From assembly GCF_029714945.1 (NCBI RefSeq), contig NZ_CP121634.1, positions 1,819,001 through 1,883,000 of the forward strand: a stretch of DNA of 64,000 bases. Direction: 5' to 3'. Below are positions 49,533 to 58,730 of the stretch, piece by piece (within the stretch, counting starts at the first letter, position 1; each line of letters starts with the position of its first letter). The translations under genes were made by a program, and so were the position numbers. The notes under the pieces were generated by a model, which saw nothing but the letters and a program-made list of their open reading frames with translations, was not told where the DNA came from and made no database searches. The stretch is from Bradyrhizobium sp. CIAT3101 (GTDB lineage Bacteria; Pseudomonadota; Alphaproteobacteria; Rhizobiales; Xanthobacteraceae).

Positions 49533-49829
49533 ATGTTCAGACGATCCGAGCAGGACAAGCGCCCGCAAGTGCAGATCTTCGTCGACGGCGTCGCCGTCGC
49601 GGCGCGCCAGGGCGACACCGTCTCCGCCGCGCTGCTGGCATCCGGCCAGGACGCGCGGCGCTCCACCGCAGTGAGCGGCGCGCCGCGTCTGCCCTATTGC
49701 ATGATGGGCGTGTGCTTCGACTGCCTCGTCACCATCGATGGCGTCGGCAATCGCCAGGGCTGCCTCGTGCCAGTCGCCGAGGGCATGCAGATTGAAATCC
49801 AGAAGGGCAAGCGGGAGATCGGACGATGA
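49533..49829 (+). CDS. Small 2Fe-2S subunit of the flavin dehydrogenase complex
   Basis: This 98-residue protein has a CX4CX2CX12C cluster motif (near residues 53-74) as in HcnA and the gamma subunits of opine oxidases and D-hydroxyproline dehydrogenase. It would carry electrons from the flavin subunits. It overlaps the next gene by 4 bp. Confidence 0.9.
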   Translation: MFRRSEQDKRPQVQIFVDGVAVAARQGDTVSAALLASGQDARRSTAVSGAPRLPYCMMGVCFDCLVTIDGVGNRQGCLVPVAEGMQIEIQKGKREIGR

Positions 49830-51244
49830 GCGTGGCTCCCAAGCGCGAAGAATATGATGTCGTCGTGATCGGCGCCGGGCCCGCGGGGCTCGCGGCGGCG
49901 GCGACGTCCGCCGAAGCCGGCCTGTCGACGCTATTGCTCGACGAGAATATCGGTCCCGGCGGCCAGGTGTTTCGCGCGATCTCGTCGACGCCGGTGACCG
50001 ACCGCGATCAGCTCGGCGCGGACTATTGGGTTGGTGCCGATCTCGTGCAGTCGCTCCGCGCGAGCAGTGCCGAGGTCATCCACCGTGCGACGGTCTGGAG
50101 CCTCGATCGCAACCTCGATATCGCGGTGTCCATCGGAGGGGCGTCGGCCTTCATCAAGGCAAGGCGCGTGATTCTCGCGACCGGCGCGCTGGAGCGGCCG
50201 TTTCCGATTCCCGGCTGGACATTGCCGGGCGTCATGACGGCAGGCGCCGCGCAGACCATGCTGAAATCGTCGGCGCTGGTGCCGGATGGCCGCACCGTGA
50301 TCGCGGGGCAGGGGCCGCTGCTCTGGCTGCTGGCCGCGCAGATCTTGCGCCTGGGTGGCCGCATCGACCGCATTCTCGACACCACCGAGCGCGGCAATTA
50401 TGTCGCGGCGCTGCCGCACGCCTTCGCCTTCCTGACTTCGCCTTATTTCACCAAGGGCTTGTCGATGATGCGAGAGGTGAAGGCCAGGGTGCAGGTCGTC
50501 TCCGGCGTCTCTGAACTCTCTGCGGCCGGCGATGGCCAGCTCGCCAGCGTGAGTTATGTCGCCGGCGGCAGGCGTGAGACCATCCCTGCGGATCTGCTGT
50601 TGCTGCATCAGGGTGTCGTACCCAACGTCAATCTGGCGATGTCGGCCGACATCGAGCATCGCTGGGACGATTTGCAGCTGTGTTGGTCGCCCGTCCTCGA
50701 TGCGAGCGGTAACTCTTCGGTCGCCGGCATCGCGATCGCCGGCGACGGTGCCGGCATCGGTGGTGCGAATGCCGCCGTCGTACGCGGCCGCATCGCGACG
50801 CGCGCGGCAGTGGAGGCATTGGCGCCTGCGGCGGCCGCGAAGCTTCCCGCGATGGCGACGCTCCGTGCCGATCTCGCCAAGGCGGAGCGCGGCCGCGTCT
50901 TCCTCGACACGCTGTTCCGTCCCGCGCCGCAATTCCGCATTCCCGCGGGCGACACCATCGTCTGCCGCTGCGAAGAGGTCACCGCAAAGGACGTTCTCGA
51001 TTCCGTTGCGATCGGCGCGACAGGGCCGAACCAGCTCAAGGCCTATCGCCGCACCGGCATGGGCCCGTGCCAGGGCCGGCTCTGCGGCCTCACCGTCACC
51101 GAGCTGATGGCGCAGGCGCGTGGCAAGACCCCGCAGGAGATCGGCTATTACCGGCTGCGCGCGCCGGTGAAGCCGATCACGCTCGCCGAGCTCGCCGCCG
51201 TTCCGAAGAGCGAAGCGGATATCAAGGCCGTGGTACGCGGATGA
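49826..51244 (+). CDS. HcnB/opine oxidase-type FAD/NAD(P)-binding subunit
   Basis: This 472-residue subunit has a Rossmann motif VVVIGAGPAGLAAA near residue 11, a pyridine-nucleotide-disulfide-type second half, and a C-terminal BFD-like 2Fe-2S domain (CRCEEV near 379 and CQGRLC near 415). The same order is found in HcnB, OoxA/NoxA and the alpha subunit of D-hydroxyproline dehydrogenase. It overlaps both flanking genes by 4 bp. Confidence 0.92.
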   Translation: MSVAPKREEYDVVVIGAGPAGLAAAATSAEAGLSTLLLDENIGPGGQVFRAISSTPVTDRDQLGADYWVGADLVQSLRASSAEVIHRATVWSLDRNLDIAVSIGGASAFIKARRVILATGALERPFPIPGWTLPGVMTAGAAQTMLKSSALVPDGRTVIAGQGPLLWLLAAQILRLGGRIDRILDTTERGNYVAALPHAFAFLTSPYFTKGLSMMREVKARVQVVSGVSELSAAGDGQLASVSYVAGGRRETIPADLLLLHQGVVPNVNLAMSADIEHRWDDLQLCWSPVLDASGNSSVAGIAIAGDGAGIGGANAAVVRGRIATRAAVEALAPAAAAKLPAMATLRADLAKAERGRVFLDTLFRPAPQFRIPAGDTIVCRCEEVTAKDVLDSVAIGATGPNQLKAYRRTGMGPCQGRLCGLTVTELMAQARGKTPQEIGYYRLRAPVKPITLAELAAVPKSEADIKAVVRG

Positions 51245-52362
51245 CCCAAAACGTGGATGCGATCGTCGTCGGCGGCGGCATCCACGGATGCTCGACCACG
51301 CTGCACCTGTGCCTCGCCGGTCTGAAGCCGATGCTGATCGAGAAGGACTATGCCGGCCGGCATGCGTCCGGCGTCAATGCCGGCGGTGTCCGCCAGCTCG
51401 CGCGGCACATCCCTGAGATTCCGCTGTCGATCCGCTCGATGGGGATCTGGGAAAAGATCGCTGATCTGCTCGACGACGATTGCAGTTTTGAGAGCTACGG
51501 CCAGGTGCTGGTCGCGGAAAACGAGGAGGAGCTTGCCGTTTGCCGCGCGCGCGTCGCCGAGCTCAACGCGCTCGGCTTCACCCATGAAGAGCTGATCGAC
51601 GCGGCTGAACTGCGACGCCTTGTGCCCGCTGTGGCGGAGACCTGTCCCGGCGGCGTCGTCTCGCGCCGGGACGGCGCAGCCAACCCCGCGCAGACGACGA
51701 CGGCGTTCCGGCGCAAGGCCCAGCAGCTTGGCGCGATCGTGCGCGAGGGCGTAGCCGCCTCCAACATCCGCTACAGCGACGGCCTCTGGTACGTCGACGT
51801 CGGCACTGAAACCTTTGCCGCGCCGGTGCTCGTCAATGCGGCCGGCGCCTGGGCCGGCAAGATCGCCGCTGATCTCGGTGAGCCGGTGCCGGTCGAGACC
51901 GTGGCGCCGATGCTGATGATCACCTCGCGCGTGCCGCACTTCATCGATCCTGTCGTGATCCTGCGCGGGCGAAAGCTTTCCTTCAAGCAATTCAAGAACG
52001 GCACCGTGCTGATCGGCGGCGGCCATCTGGCCACCCCCTATCAGGACCGCAACGAGACGGTGCTGGACTGGAAGAGCCTCGCGATCAGCGCCCGCACCGT
52101 GTTCGAGCTGTTCCCGGTGATGCGCAGCGCCACGATCGTCCGCGCCTGGGCCGGCATCGAGGCCAAGATGAAGGACGACATCCCCGTGTTCGGGCCGAGC
52201 AGCCGCCACAAGGGGCTCTATCACCAGTTCGGCTTCTCGCTGCACGGTTTTCAGCTCGGCCCCGGTGCCGGCGCCGTGATGGCGGAGCTGATCGTCAACG
52301 GCGGCACCCAGACGCGAATCAGCGATCTCGGCATCGACCGCTTCCATCCCTCCACGCTTTAG
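51241..52362 (+). CDS. HcnC/opine oxidase-type FAD oxidoreductase subunit
   Basis: This 373-residue DAO-family subunit has the FAD motif IVVGGGIHGCSTTLHL near residue 8 and a RQL/ARHIPEIPL segment of the sarcosine-oxidase-beta/OoxB/HcnC group. It would oxidise the carbon-nitrogen bond and pass electrons to the two iron-sulfur subunits. Its ATG overlaps the previous stop by 4 bp. Likely substrates are an imino acid, opine or D-amino acid; the sequence alone does not decide. Confidence 0.92.
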   Translation: MTQNVDAIVVGGGIHGCSTTLHLCLAGLKPMLIEKDYAGRHASGVNAGGVRQLARHIPEIPLSIRSMGIWEKIADLLDDDCSFESYGQVLVAENEEELAVCRARVAELNALGFTHEELIDAAELRRLVPAVAETCPGGVVSRRDGAANPAQTTTAFRRKAQQLGAIVREGVAASNIRYSDGLWYVDVGTETFAAPVLVNAAGAWAGKIAADLGEPVPVETVAPMLMITSRVPHFIDPVVILRGRKLSFKQFKNGTVLIGGGHLATPYQDRNETVLDWKSLAISARTVFELFPVMRSATIVRAWAGIEAKMKDDIPVFGPSSRHKGLYHQFGFSLHGFQLGPGAGAVMAELIVNGGTQTRISDLGIDRFHPSTL

Positions 52363-52374
52363 GAAGAAGACGTC

Positions 52375-52722
52375 ATGAGCATCACCCGCAGCATCCGCAC
52401 GCCCATCATGCACCGCGCCGTCGAAGCCAATGGCTTCGTCTTCGTCGGCGGCACGATTGCCGACGACACCTCGGTCTCGATGGGCGATCAGACCCGCAAC
52501 ATCCTCGGCAAGATCGCCGGCTACCTGAAGGAGGTCGGCACCGACAAGAGCCGGATCGTCAGCGCCTCGATCTTCGTCACGGATCTCTCCAGGAAGAAGG
52601 AGATGGATGCGGCCTGGACCGAGTTCTTCGGCGACGATCTGCCGACCCGCGCCACCGTCGGCGTCGCCGATCTCGGTGGCGGCGCGCTGATCGAGGTGGT
52701 TGTCACCGCGCTCAAGGGCTGA
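52375..52722 (+). CDS. RidA family protein
   Basis: This 115-residue protein is of the RidA/YjgF family, with GFVFVGGTIADD near the start and the conserved Arg and Glu-type pocket. RidA removes reactive enamines and imines made by amino-acid oxidation and pyridoxal-phosphate enzymes. It follows the dehydrogenase genes by 12 bp, which suggests it hydrolyses their imine product. Confidence 0.93.
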   Translation: MSITRSIRTPIMHRAVEANGFVFVGGTIADDTSVSMGDQTRNILGKIAGYLKEVGTDKSRIVSASIFVTDLSRKKEMDAAWTEFFGDDLPTRATVGVADLGGGALIEVVVTALKG

Positions 52723-52727
52723 TCCGC

Positions 52728-53645
52728 TCAGTCCGATTTGGCGAACATCCCGACCAGGGTCTCGCGCAGCCAGCGCTGCGCGGGCACGGTGTCGTTGCGC
52801 TGGTGCCAGAACAGGCTGACGATGCGGGCCGGCGCCTTGAGCGGCAGCGGCATCGCATGCAGGAACGGCGCGTGGCGCGACTGCGAACGGAGATCGCTTG
52901 GCAGTACGGCAATGAGGTCGGACTGCCGCACGGTCTCGTAGGCTGCGCTGTAATGGTTGACGGTCGCCACCAGATTGCGCGACAGCCCGCGCGAGGCGAG
53001 AAACAGATCGTAGGACGGCTGTGTCTTGCCGGCGAGGCTCACATCGACATGCCTTGCGTTGAGAAAGGCGCGCGTGCTCAGCCGCTTTTGTGTCGCCAGC
53101 GGATGGTCGCGCCGCATGAAGCAGGCATAGTCGACCGTCCATAGCAAACGCGAGCGGATGGCGGCCGGCTGCTGCGCCTCGTTGACGTAAACGCTCAAGA
53201 CGCAGTCGACCCGGTTGTCCTCGAGCTGGTCGGCGATCTCCACGATGGTGTTGGGAACGGTGTGCACGCGCGACCTCGGCGCGACCTTGCCGAGATGATT
53301 CAGCAGGTCCGGCATCACCAGCGAAGCCACATAGTCCGACATCGACAGGGTGAACTCGGTCTGGGCGCGGCCGGGATCGAATACCTGCTCGTCGAGCGCG
53401 CCGCGCACGCTTTCCAGGGCTTCACCGATCGGCTGCCACAGCACGACGGCGCGTTGCGTGGGACGGATGCCGGTGCCCGATCGCACGAACAGGGGATCGC
53501 CGAGCGCGTCGCGCAGGCGCGCGAGTGCGTTGCTGACGGCGGGCTGGGTCATTGTCAGAGCACTCGCGGCGCGCGTGACGCTGCCCTCGGTCATCAGCGC
53601 CTCGAAGACTTTCAGCAGGTTGAGGTCGAGCGCGCGGAACGACAC
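52728..53645 (-). CDS. LysR-family regulator
   Basis: This 305-residue regulator opens (GTG at 53645) with SFRALDLNLLKVFEALMTEGSVTRAASALTMTQPAVSNALARL, the helix-turn-helix of the NahR/NodD-like LysR group. It converges on ridA with a 5-bp gap and is divergent from the MFS gene, which it probably controls. Longer starts are open upstream but run through an AT-rich promoter-like stretch. A 12-bp palindrome lies just before its start. Confidence 0.9.
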   Translation of the reverse strand: MSFRALDLNLLKVFEALMTEGSVTRAASALTMTQPAVSNALARLRDALGDPLFVRSGTGIRPTQRAVVLWQPIGEALESVRGALDEQVFDPGRAQTEFTLSMSDYVASLVMPDLLNHLGKVAPRSRVHTVPNTIVEIADQLEDNRVDCVLSVYVNEAQQPAAIRSRLLWTVDYACFMRRDHPLATQKRLSTRAFLNARHVDVSLAGKTQPSYDLFLASRGLSRNLVATVNHYSAAYETVRQSDLIAVLPSDLRSQSRHAPFLHAMPLPLKAPARIVSLFWHQRNDTVPAQRWLRETLVGMFAKSD

Positions 53646-53649
53646 ACAT

Positions 53650-53661
53650 TCACCATGGTGA
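53650..53661. promoter_or_regulatory. Palindrome at the LysR/MFS divergent region
   Basis: TCACCATGGTGA is a perfect 12-bp palindrome placed 5 bases before the LysR start codon. The rest of the 119-bp divergent space is AT-rich (about 53662-53705), as promoters are. It may be an autoregulatory site. Confidence 0.35.
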
Positions 53662-53764
53662 TATACGAGATCAAGATTATAAATTATGACGATAATGTCA
53701 CTTTGTCTATGCTTCGCTCCCGAACGACGCGCGGTGTGCCGGGCCGCAATCGAGGGGGATTTCC

Positions 53765-55123
53765 ATGTCAATGATATCGGCGCGCATCGAGCGCCTTCCG
53801 TTCGCGCGCTTCCACATGCATCTCCTGCTGATGGGCGGGCTTGGCTACATGTTCGACGCGATGGATGCGGCGGTGCTGGCCTTCATCCTGCCGGTGCTGC
53901 GGACTGCCTGGAATTTGTCGAGCGTCGAGATCGGCGTGCTCGGCAGCAGCACCTATATCGGCTTCCTGTTCGGAGCCCTGTTCGCCGGCACGCTCGGTGA
54001 CCTGATCGGGCGCCGTGCAGTGATGATGTCGGCGCTGGCGCTTTACTGCGTGGCGTCGATCGTCAGTGCGGTGGTCGATAGCTGGTCGGCGTTCTTCGCT
54101 GCACGCGTCGTCGCCGGCATGGGCACCGGCGCGGAGAGCGCGATCATCGCGCCCTATCTCGCGGAATTCGTGGCGCGGCGTTACCGCGGCAGCTTTACCG
54201 GCGCGCTGGCCGGCTTCTTCTCCTTCGGCTTCGTCGCGGCGGCCTTGCTCGGCTACTTCATCGTGCCCGCCTATGATAACGGCTGGCGTATCGTGCTGGT
54301 GATCACGGCAATACCCGTCGTCATGCTGTTGTGGTGGCGTCGGGCCCTTCCGGAATCGCCGCGCTGGCTCGAAAGCCGCGGACGGGAGAAGGAAGCCGAG
54401 GCCGTGCTTGATCGAATCGAGGCCGGCTTTGCGCGCGAGGGCCATGTCCTGCCGCCGCCGGTCGTCGAAGTTGCCCCGCCCACCGGGACCGGCGGAACGC
54501 TGCTCGCCAATTTCGCGGCACTTCTGGCGGCCCGTCAGGCCCGCATCACCATCATGACCTGGATCATGTGGCTTGCGATCACCTTCAGCTATTACTCCTT
54601 CTTCGTCTGGATCCCGGGTCTTCTGGTCCAGAACGGCATGAGCATCACCAAGAGCTTCGGCTATTCGATCGCGATCTATTGCGCGCAGATCCCCGGCTAT
54701 TTCAGTGCCGCCTATTTCAACGAGCGCATCGGCCGGCAGGCGACGATTGCGACCTACATGGTGCTCGGCGGCATCAGCGCGCTCGGCCTCGCCTTCGCGC
54801 AGACGGATCAGCACATCATGCTGGCGGGAATTCTGCTGTCGTTGTTCATGAACGGCACCTATGCGGGCGTCTATGCCTACACCGCCGAGGTATTCCCGAC
54901 GCCGGTCAGGACCACCGGTGCCGGGCTTGCGTCCGCAATCGGTCGCATCGGCGCGATCGTGTCGCCGATCCTGGTCGGCTACCTCTATCCCAATTTCGGC
55001 TTCGCCGGCGTGTTCGGCGTCACCACCACCGTGCTGCTGCTCGGGGCGGTCACGGTCGTGCTGATGGGCGTGCCGACGCGCGGCCGGTCTCTGGAAGAGA
55101 TCGCGGCGGGCGAGGTTGCATGA
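53765..55123 (+). CDS. MFS metabolite:proton symporter
   Basis: This 452-residue transporter has twelve predicted membrane segments. An acidic pair lies in the first helix (GYMFDAMD, Asp31 and Asp34), and the GTLGDLIGRR loop between helices 2 and 3 is intact. These traits fit the aromatic-acid or metabolite:H+ symporter groups. It is divergent from a LysR regulator and is coupled to the GAF gene by a 4-bp overlap. Confidence 0.9.
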   Translation: MSMISARIERLPFARFHMHLLLMGGLGYMFDAMDAAVLAFILPVLRTAWNLSSVEIGVLGSSTYIGFLFGALFAGTLGDLIGRRAVMMSALALYCVASIVSAVVDSWSAFFAARVVAGMGTGAESAIIAPYLAEFVARRYRGSFTGALAGFFSFGFVAAALLGYFIVPAYDNGWRIVLVITAIPVVMLLWWRRALPESPRWLESRGREKEAEAVLDRIEAGFAREGHVLPPPVVEVAPPTGTGGTLLANFAALLAARQARITIMTWIMWLAITFSYYSFFVWIPGLLVQNGMSITKSFGYSIAIYCAQIPGYFSAAYFNERIGRQATIATYMVLGGISALGLAFAQTDQHIMLAGILLSLFMNGTYAGVYAYTAEVFPTPVRTTGAGLASAIGRIGAIVSPILVGYLYPNFGFAGVFGVTTTVLLLGAVTVVLMGVPTRGRSLEEIAAGEVA

Positions 55124-55620
55124 CGCGGACCAAAACAAAGGCTGATCCCTGGCTCTGCGCCGTCGCGGCAGCGCAGAGCAGCGTCGATCAGCCGAAGGCG
55201 TTGTTCGCGGCGCTCGACCATGCCATGAAGTCGGCGATCGGGCACAAGCTGTTTACGATCCTGACCTACGACGACGCCAGTGGCGAAGCCGCGCGGGTCT
55301 ATTCCAATCTTCCCGGGCCCTATCCTGCGGGCGGGCGCAAGCGCCTGGCGCCGGGGCCGTGGACCGAGGCGGTGCTCGACCGTGGCGAGGCCTATATCGG
55401 CCGCACGCTGGACGATCTGCGCGACGTGTTTTCCGACCACGAGCTGATTGCCTCGCTTGGCTGCGCGAGCGTGCTCAACATGCCGGTGCGCTGGCGTGGG
55501 CGCACGCTCGGCTCGCTCAATCTGCTGCACGAGGCGGCCTGGTACGACGAGGACGACGTCGCGGCCTGTCTCCCCTTTGCCCAATTGACATTGCCGGCAC
55601 TTCTGGCGCCAGCGTCCTGA
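55120..55620 (+). CDS. Stand-alone GAF domain protein
   Basis: This 166-residue protein consists of one GAF-like domain: FTILTYDDASGEAARVYSNLP, a GPWTEAVLDRGEAYIGRTLDD loop, then LGCASVLNMPVRWRGRTLGSLNLLHE. GAF domains bind small ligands such as cyclic nucleotides or metabolites. It has no output domain, so it may regulate a partner or act as an enzyme of the fRMsr type, though the redox cysteines expected for that are not evident. It is cotranslated with the MFS gene and 12 bp before an amidohydrolase. Confidence 0.8.
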   Translation: MTRTKTKADPWLCAVAAAQSSVDQPKALFAALDHAMKSAIGHKLFTILTYDDASGEAARVYSNLPGPYPAGGRKRLAPGPWTEAVLDRGEAYIGRTLDDLRDVFSDHELIASLGCASVLNMPVRWRGRTLGSLNLLHEAAWYDEDDVAACLPFAQLTLPALLAPAS

Positions 55621-55632
55621 CAGGAAACCACC

Positions 55633-56880
55633 ATGCCCAGCATCCTCTTCAAGAATGCCGCTCTGCTTGATCCGCTCCAGCCGGAGCTGCTGACGGGCCA
55701 TGACGTGCTGGTCGAGGACAATCTGATCAAGGAGGTCTCGGACCGGCCAATCAAGGTGACAGCCGATCGAACCATCGATGTGAAGGGCAAGACGCTGATG
55801 CCCGGACTGATCGATCTCCACGTGCACACCATCGCGATCGAGCTGAACCTGGCGCAGCAGGTCCACATTCCCAACGTGCTGGTGACGCTGCGCTCGACGC
55901 TTCTGCTGCGCGGCATGTTGCGGCGAGGCTTCACGACCGTCCGCGATGCCGGCGGCGCCGGCCACGCGATGAAGCAGGCGATCGAGACCGGCCTGACCGA
56001 CGGTCCGCGGCTGTTCGTGTCCGGCCGTGCGCTGAGCCAGACAGGCGGCCACGCCGACATGCGGGCGCGTTCCGATTACCTCGCCAGCGACACGGCCTGT
56101 CCGTGCTGCGTGCGCGTCGGTGCGTTGGGGCGTGTTGCCGACGGTGTCGACGGCGTGCGCAAGGCTGTGCGCGAGGAGCTGCAGATGGGGGCCGACCAGA
56201 TCAAGATCATGGCGTCCGGCGGCGTTGCCTCGCCGACCGATCCGGTCGGCGCCTTCGGCTACTCCGAGGACGAGATCCGCGCCATCGTCGAGGAGGCGCA
56301 GGGCCGGCAGACCTATGTGCTGGCTCATGCCTATACCGCGGCGGCGATCGCGCGCGCGGTTCGCTGCGGCGTCCGCACCATCGAGCACGGCAATCTCGTC
56401 GACGAGCCGACTGCGCGTCTGATGGCCGAGAAGGGCGCCTATGTGGTGCCGACGCTCGTGACCTATGAGGCCCTTGCCAATGAGGGTGCGCAATACGGCC
56501 TGCCGCCGGAGAGCGTCGCCAAGATCGCCGACGTCCGCGATGCCGGCCTGCGCTCGCTCGAGATCTATCGCAAGGCCGGGGTGAAGATGGGCTATGGCAG
56601 CGATCTGCTTGGACCGTCGCAGCGCCTCCAGAGCGATGAATTCCGCATTCGCGCCGAGATCCAGGGCACACACGAGGTCATCGCCAGTGCGACCGTGATC
56701 GGAGCGGAGGTGCTCGGCATGGAGGGCAAGCTCGGCCGGATCTTGCCCGAAGCTTTTGCCGACCTGCTGGTGGTTGATGGCAACCCGTTGCGCGACGTGA
56801 CCTGCCTGCTCGGTCAGGGCGAGCACATCCCGCTGGTGATGAAGGCGGGCAAGGTTCAGTTCGACAGGCTGGCCGCATAA
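55633..56880 (+). CDS. Amidohydrolase family protein
   Basis: This 415-residue hydrolase has the HxH motif HVH at residues 63-65, the carboxylated-lysine-like segment DQIKIMASGGV, and later ligands in LAHAYTAAA, TIEHGNLVDE and GYGSDLLG. It fits the imidazolonepropionase/Xaa-Pro-like subgroup. It lies downstream of the MFS transporter and GAF protein, so the three may import and hydrolyse one amide compound. Confidence 0.88.
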   Translation: MPSILFKNAALLDPLQPELLTGHDVLVEDNLIKEVSDRPIKVTADRTIDVKGKTLMPGLIDLHVHTIAIELNLAQQVHIPNVLVTLRSTLLLRGMLRRGFTTVRDAGGAGHAMKQAIETGLTDGPRLFVSGRALSQTGGHADMRARSDYLASDTACPCCVRVGALGRVADGVDGVRKAVREELQMGADQIKIMASGGVASPTDPVGAFGYSEDEIRAIVEEAQGRQTYVLAHAYTAAAIARAVRCGVRTIEHGNLVDEPTARLMAEKGAYVVPTLVTYEALANEGAQYGLPPESVAKIADVRDAGLRSLEIYRKAGVKMGYGSDLLGPSQRLQSDEFRIRAEIQGTHEVIASATVIGAEVLGMEGKLGRILPEAFADLLVVDGNPLRDVTCLLGQGEHIPLVMKAGKVQFDRLAA

Positions 56881-57024
56881 CCCTGAGGCAATAGGATGCC
56901 CGCCGAGGACATGGCTTGATCTTGTCGCCCGGCGGGATTATGAGCGGGCTCTCAATAAGGATATTCGCAGCCATGGATTTCACCCCGACCGCAACGCCGA
57001 TCCGCATTGCTCACGGGGAATTCC

Positions 57025-58614
57025 ATGCCTGCTTCAATCATCCTGTCGCGCCTGTCACTGTCCACGCCTGACGGCCGCTCGCTCCTTTCCAACATCGATC
57101 TGACCTTCGGCTCCGAGCGCGCCGGTCTTGTCGGCCGCAATGGCGTCGGCAAGACAACGCTCTTCGCCGCAATCATGGGCGAGCACCTTCCGCAGTCGGG
57201 GCGTGTGATCGCCAACGCTACCGTCGGGCTGCTGCGCCAGGACGCCCAGCTCAGTGCCGGCGCGACGGTGGTCGACCTCTTCGGCGCGCGCGCTGCCCTG
57301 GACCTGCTTCGCCGTGCCGAGCGCGGCGAAGCCTCGGCCGAGGATGTCGCCGATGTCGACTGGACCCTGGAAACACGGCTTGCATCCGCGCTTGCCCGCG
57401 TTGGCTTCGATATCGCCGCCGACACGGAGTTGGACCGCTTGTCGGGTGGGCAGGTCACGCGCGTTCGTCTGGCCGCGCTGCTCTTCACCGAGCCGGACTT
57501 CCTGTTGCTGGACGAGCCCACCAACAATCTCGATCGGGACGGGCGCCGTGCCGTGATCGATCTGCTGGCCGCCTGGCGCGGCGGCGCGATCGTCGTCAGC
57601 CACGACCGCGCGCTGCTGGAGACGATGGACGCCATCGTGGAACTGACCTCGCTCGGCGCTACGAGATACGGCGGCAATTGGAGCAGCTATCGCGCACAGA
57701 AGGCCGTCGAGCTCGCCGCCGTCAGGCACGACCTCGTCCATGCCGAGAAGCATCTGTCCGAGATCGACGGCAAATCGCAGGAGGCGGTCGAGCGCAAGGC
57801 ACGCAAGGACAGTGGCGGAAGGGCGAAGCGCGCCAAGGGCGACATGCCGCGTATTCTCGCCGGTGCGCGTCGGGATCGCAGCGAGGACAGCGGCGGCAAG
57901 ACTGCGCAGATCACGGAGAGGCGGCGCGCGGAAGCGCTTGATGCGGTCGATACCGCACGCCGACGCATCGAGATCCTCCAGCCGCTGTCCGTCAAGCTAC
58001 CCTCGACGCAGCTGCCGGCGGGGAGGGAGGTGGTTTGGCTCGATCGCGTCAGCGCGGGCTATCAGCCGGAGCGACCGATCCTGCGCGATCTATCGCTCAC
58101 CATCGTTGGGCCGGAGCGGGTCGCGATCATCGGGCCGAACGGCTCTGGCAAGACGACGCTGCTGAAACTCATCGCCGGTGAGCTCCCCTCCAGCTCGGGC
58201 ACCGTGCGGGTCAGGCCGGATTTTGCGCTGTTCGACCAGAAGGTCAGCCTGCTCGATCCCGCGGTCTCGATCCTGGACAATTTCGCGCGCCTCAATCCAA
58301 GGGCGGGCGCGAACGAGTGCCATGCCGCGCTGGCGCGCTTCATGTTTCGCGCCGATGCGGCCTTGCAGATCGCCGGCAGCCTGAGCGGCGGGCAGCTGTT
58401 TCGGGCGGCCCTCGCCTGCGTGCTGGGCGGATCGGCGCCACCGTCACTGCTGATCCTGGACGAGCCGACCAATCATCTGGACATCGAGTCCATCGAAGCC
58501 GTCGAAGCCGGCTTGAGGGCCTATGACGGCGCGCTGCTCGTCGTCAGCCATGACGAGGCGTTCCTGCAGGCGATCGGGATCACGCGGTGGCTCGATCTCG
58601 CCGCCTCGGGGTGA
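57025..58614 (+). CDS. ABC-F family ATPase
   Basis: This 529-residue protein has two ABC ATPase domains and no membrane segment. The first has GRNGVGKTT (38-46), LSGGQVTRV and LLDEPTNNLD. The second has GPNGSGKTT (near 370), LSGGQLFRA (near 453) and ILDEPTNHLD. Between them is a charged linker (about 215-320), shorter on recognised tails. ABC-F proteins act on the ribosome in translation quality control or antibiotic protection. The ATG at 57025 has GGGGAA in front. It stands alone, 144 bp after the amidohydrolase. Confidence 0.9.
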   Translation: MPASIILSRLSLSTPDGRSLLSNIDLTFGSERAGLVGRNGVGKTTLFAAIMGEHLPQSGRVIANATVGLLRQDAQLSAGATVVDLFGARAALDLLRRAERGEASAEDVADVDWTLETRLASALARVGFDIAADTELDRLSGGQVTRVRLAALLFTEPDFLLLDEPTNNLDRDGRRAVIDLLAAWRGGAIVVSHDRALLETMDAIVELTSLGATRYGGNWSSYRAQKAVELAAVRHDLVHAEKHLSEIDGKSQEAVERKARKDSGGRAKRAKGDMPRILAGARRDRSEDSGGKTAQITERRRAEALDAVDTARRRIEILQPLSVKLPSTQLPAGREVVWLDRVSAGYQPERPILRDLSLTIVGPERVAIIGPNGSGKTTLLKLIAGELPSSSGTVRVRPDFALFDQKVSLLDPAVSILDNFARLNPRAGANECHAALARFMFRADAALQIAGSLSGGQLFRAALACVLGGSAPPSLLILDEPTNHLDIESIEAVEAGLRAYDGALLVVSHDEAFLQAIGITRWLDLAASG

Positions 58615-58730
58615 TTGTTCGGCATGGCAGAACAATGATACCGGCGGCCGGCTGATTATCTTTCGCCGGAAAAGGGGCAAATCCTCCCGTGTCAGCCGCA
58701 AGCAGCGGCCGGGAACCACGGAGAAGGCAA

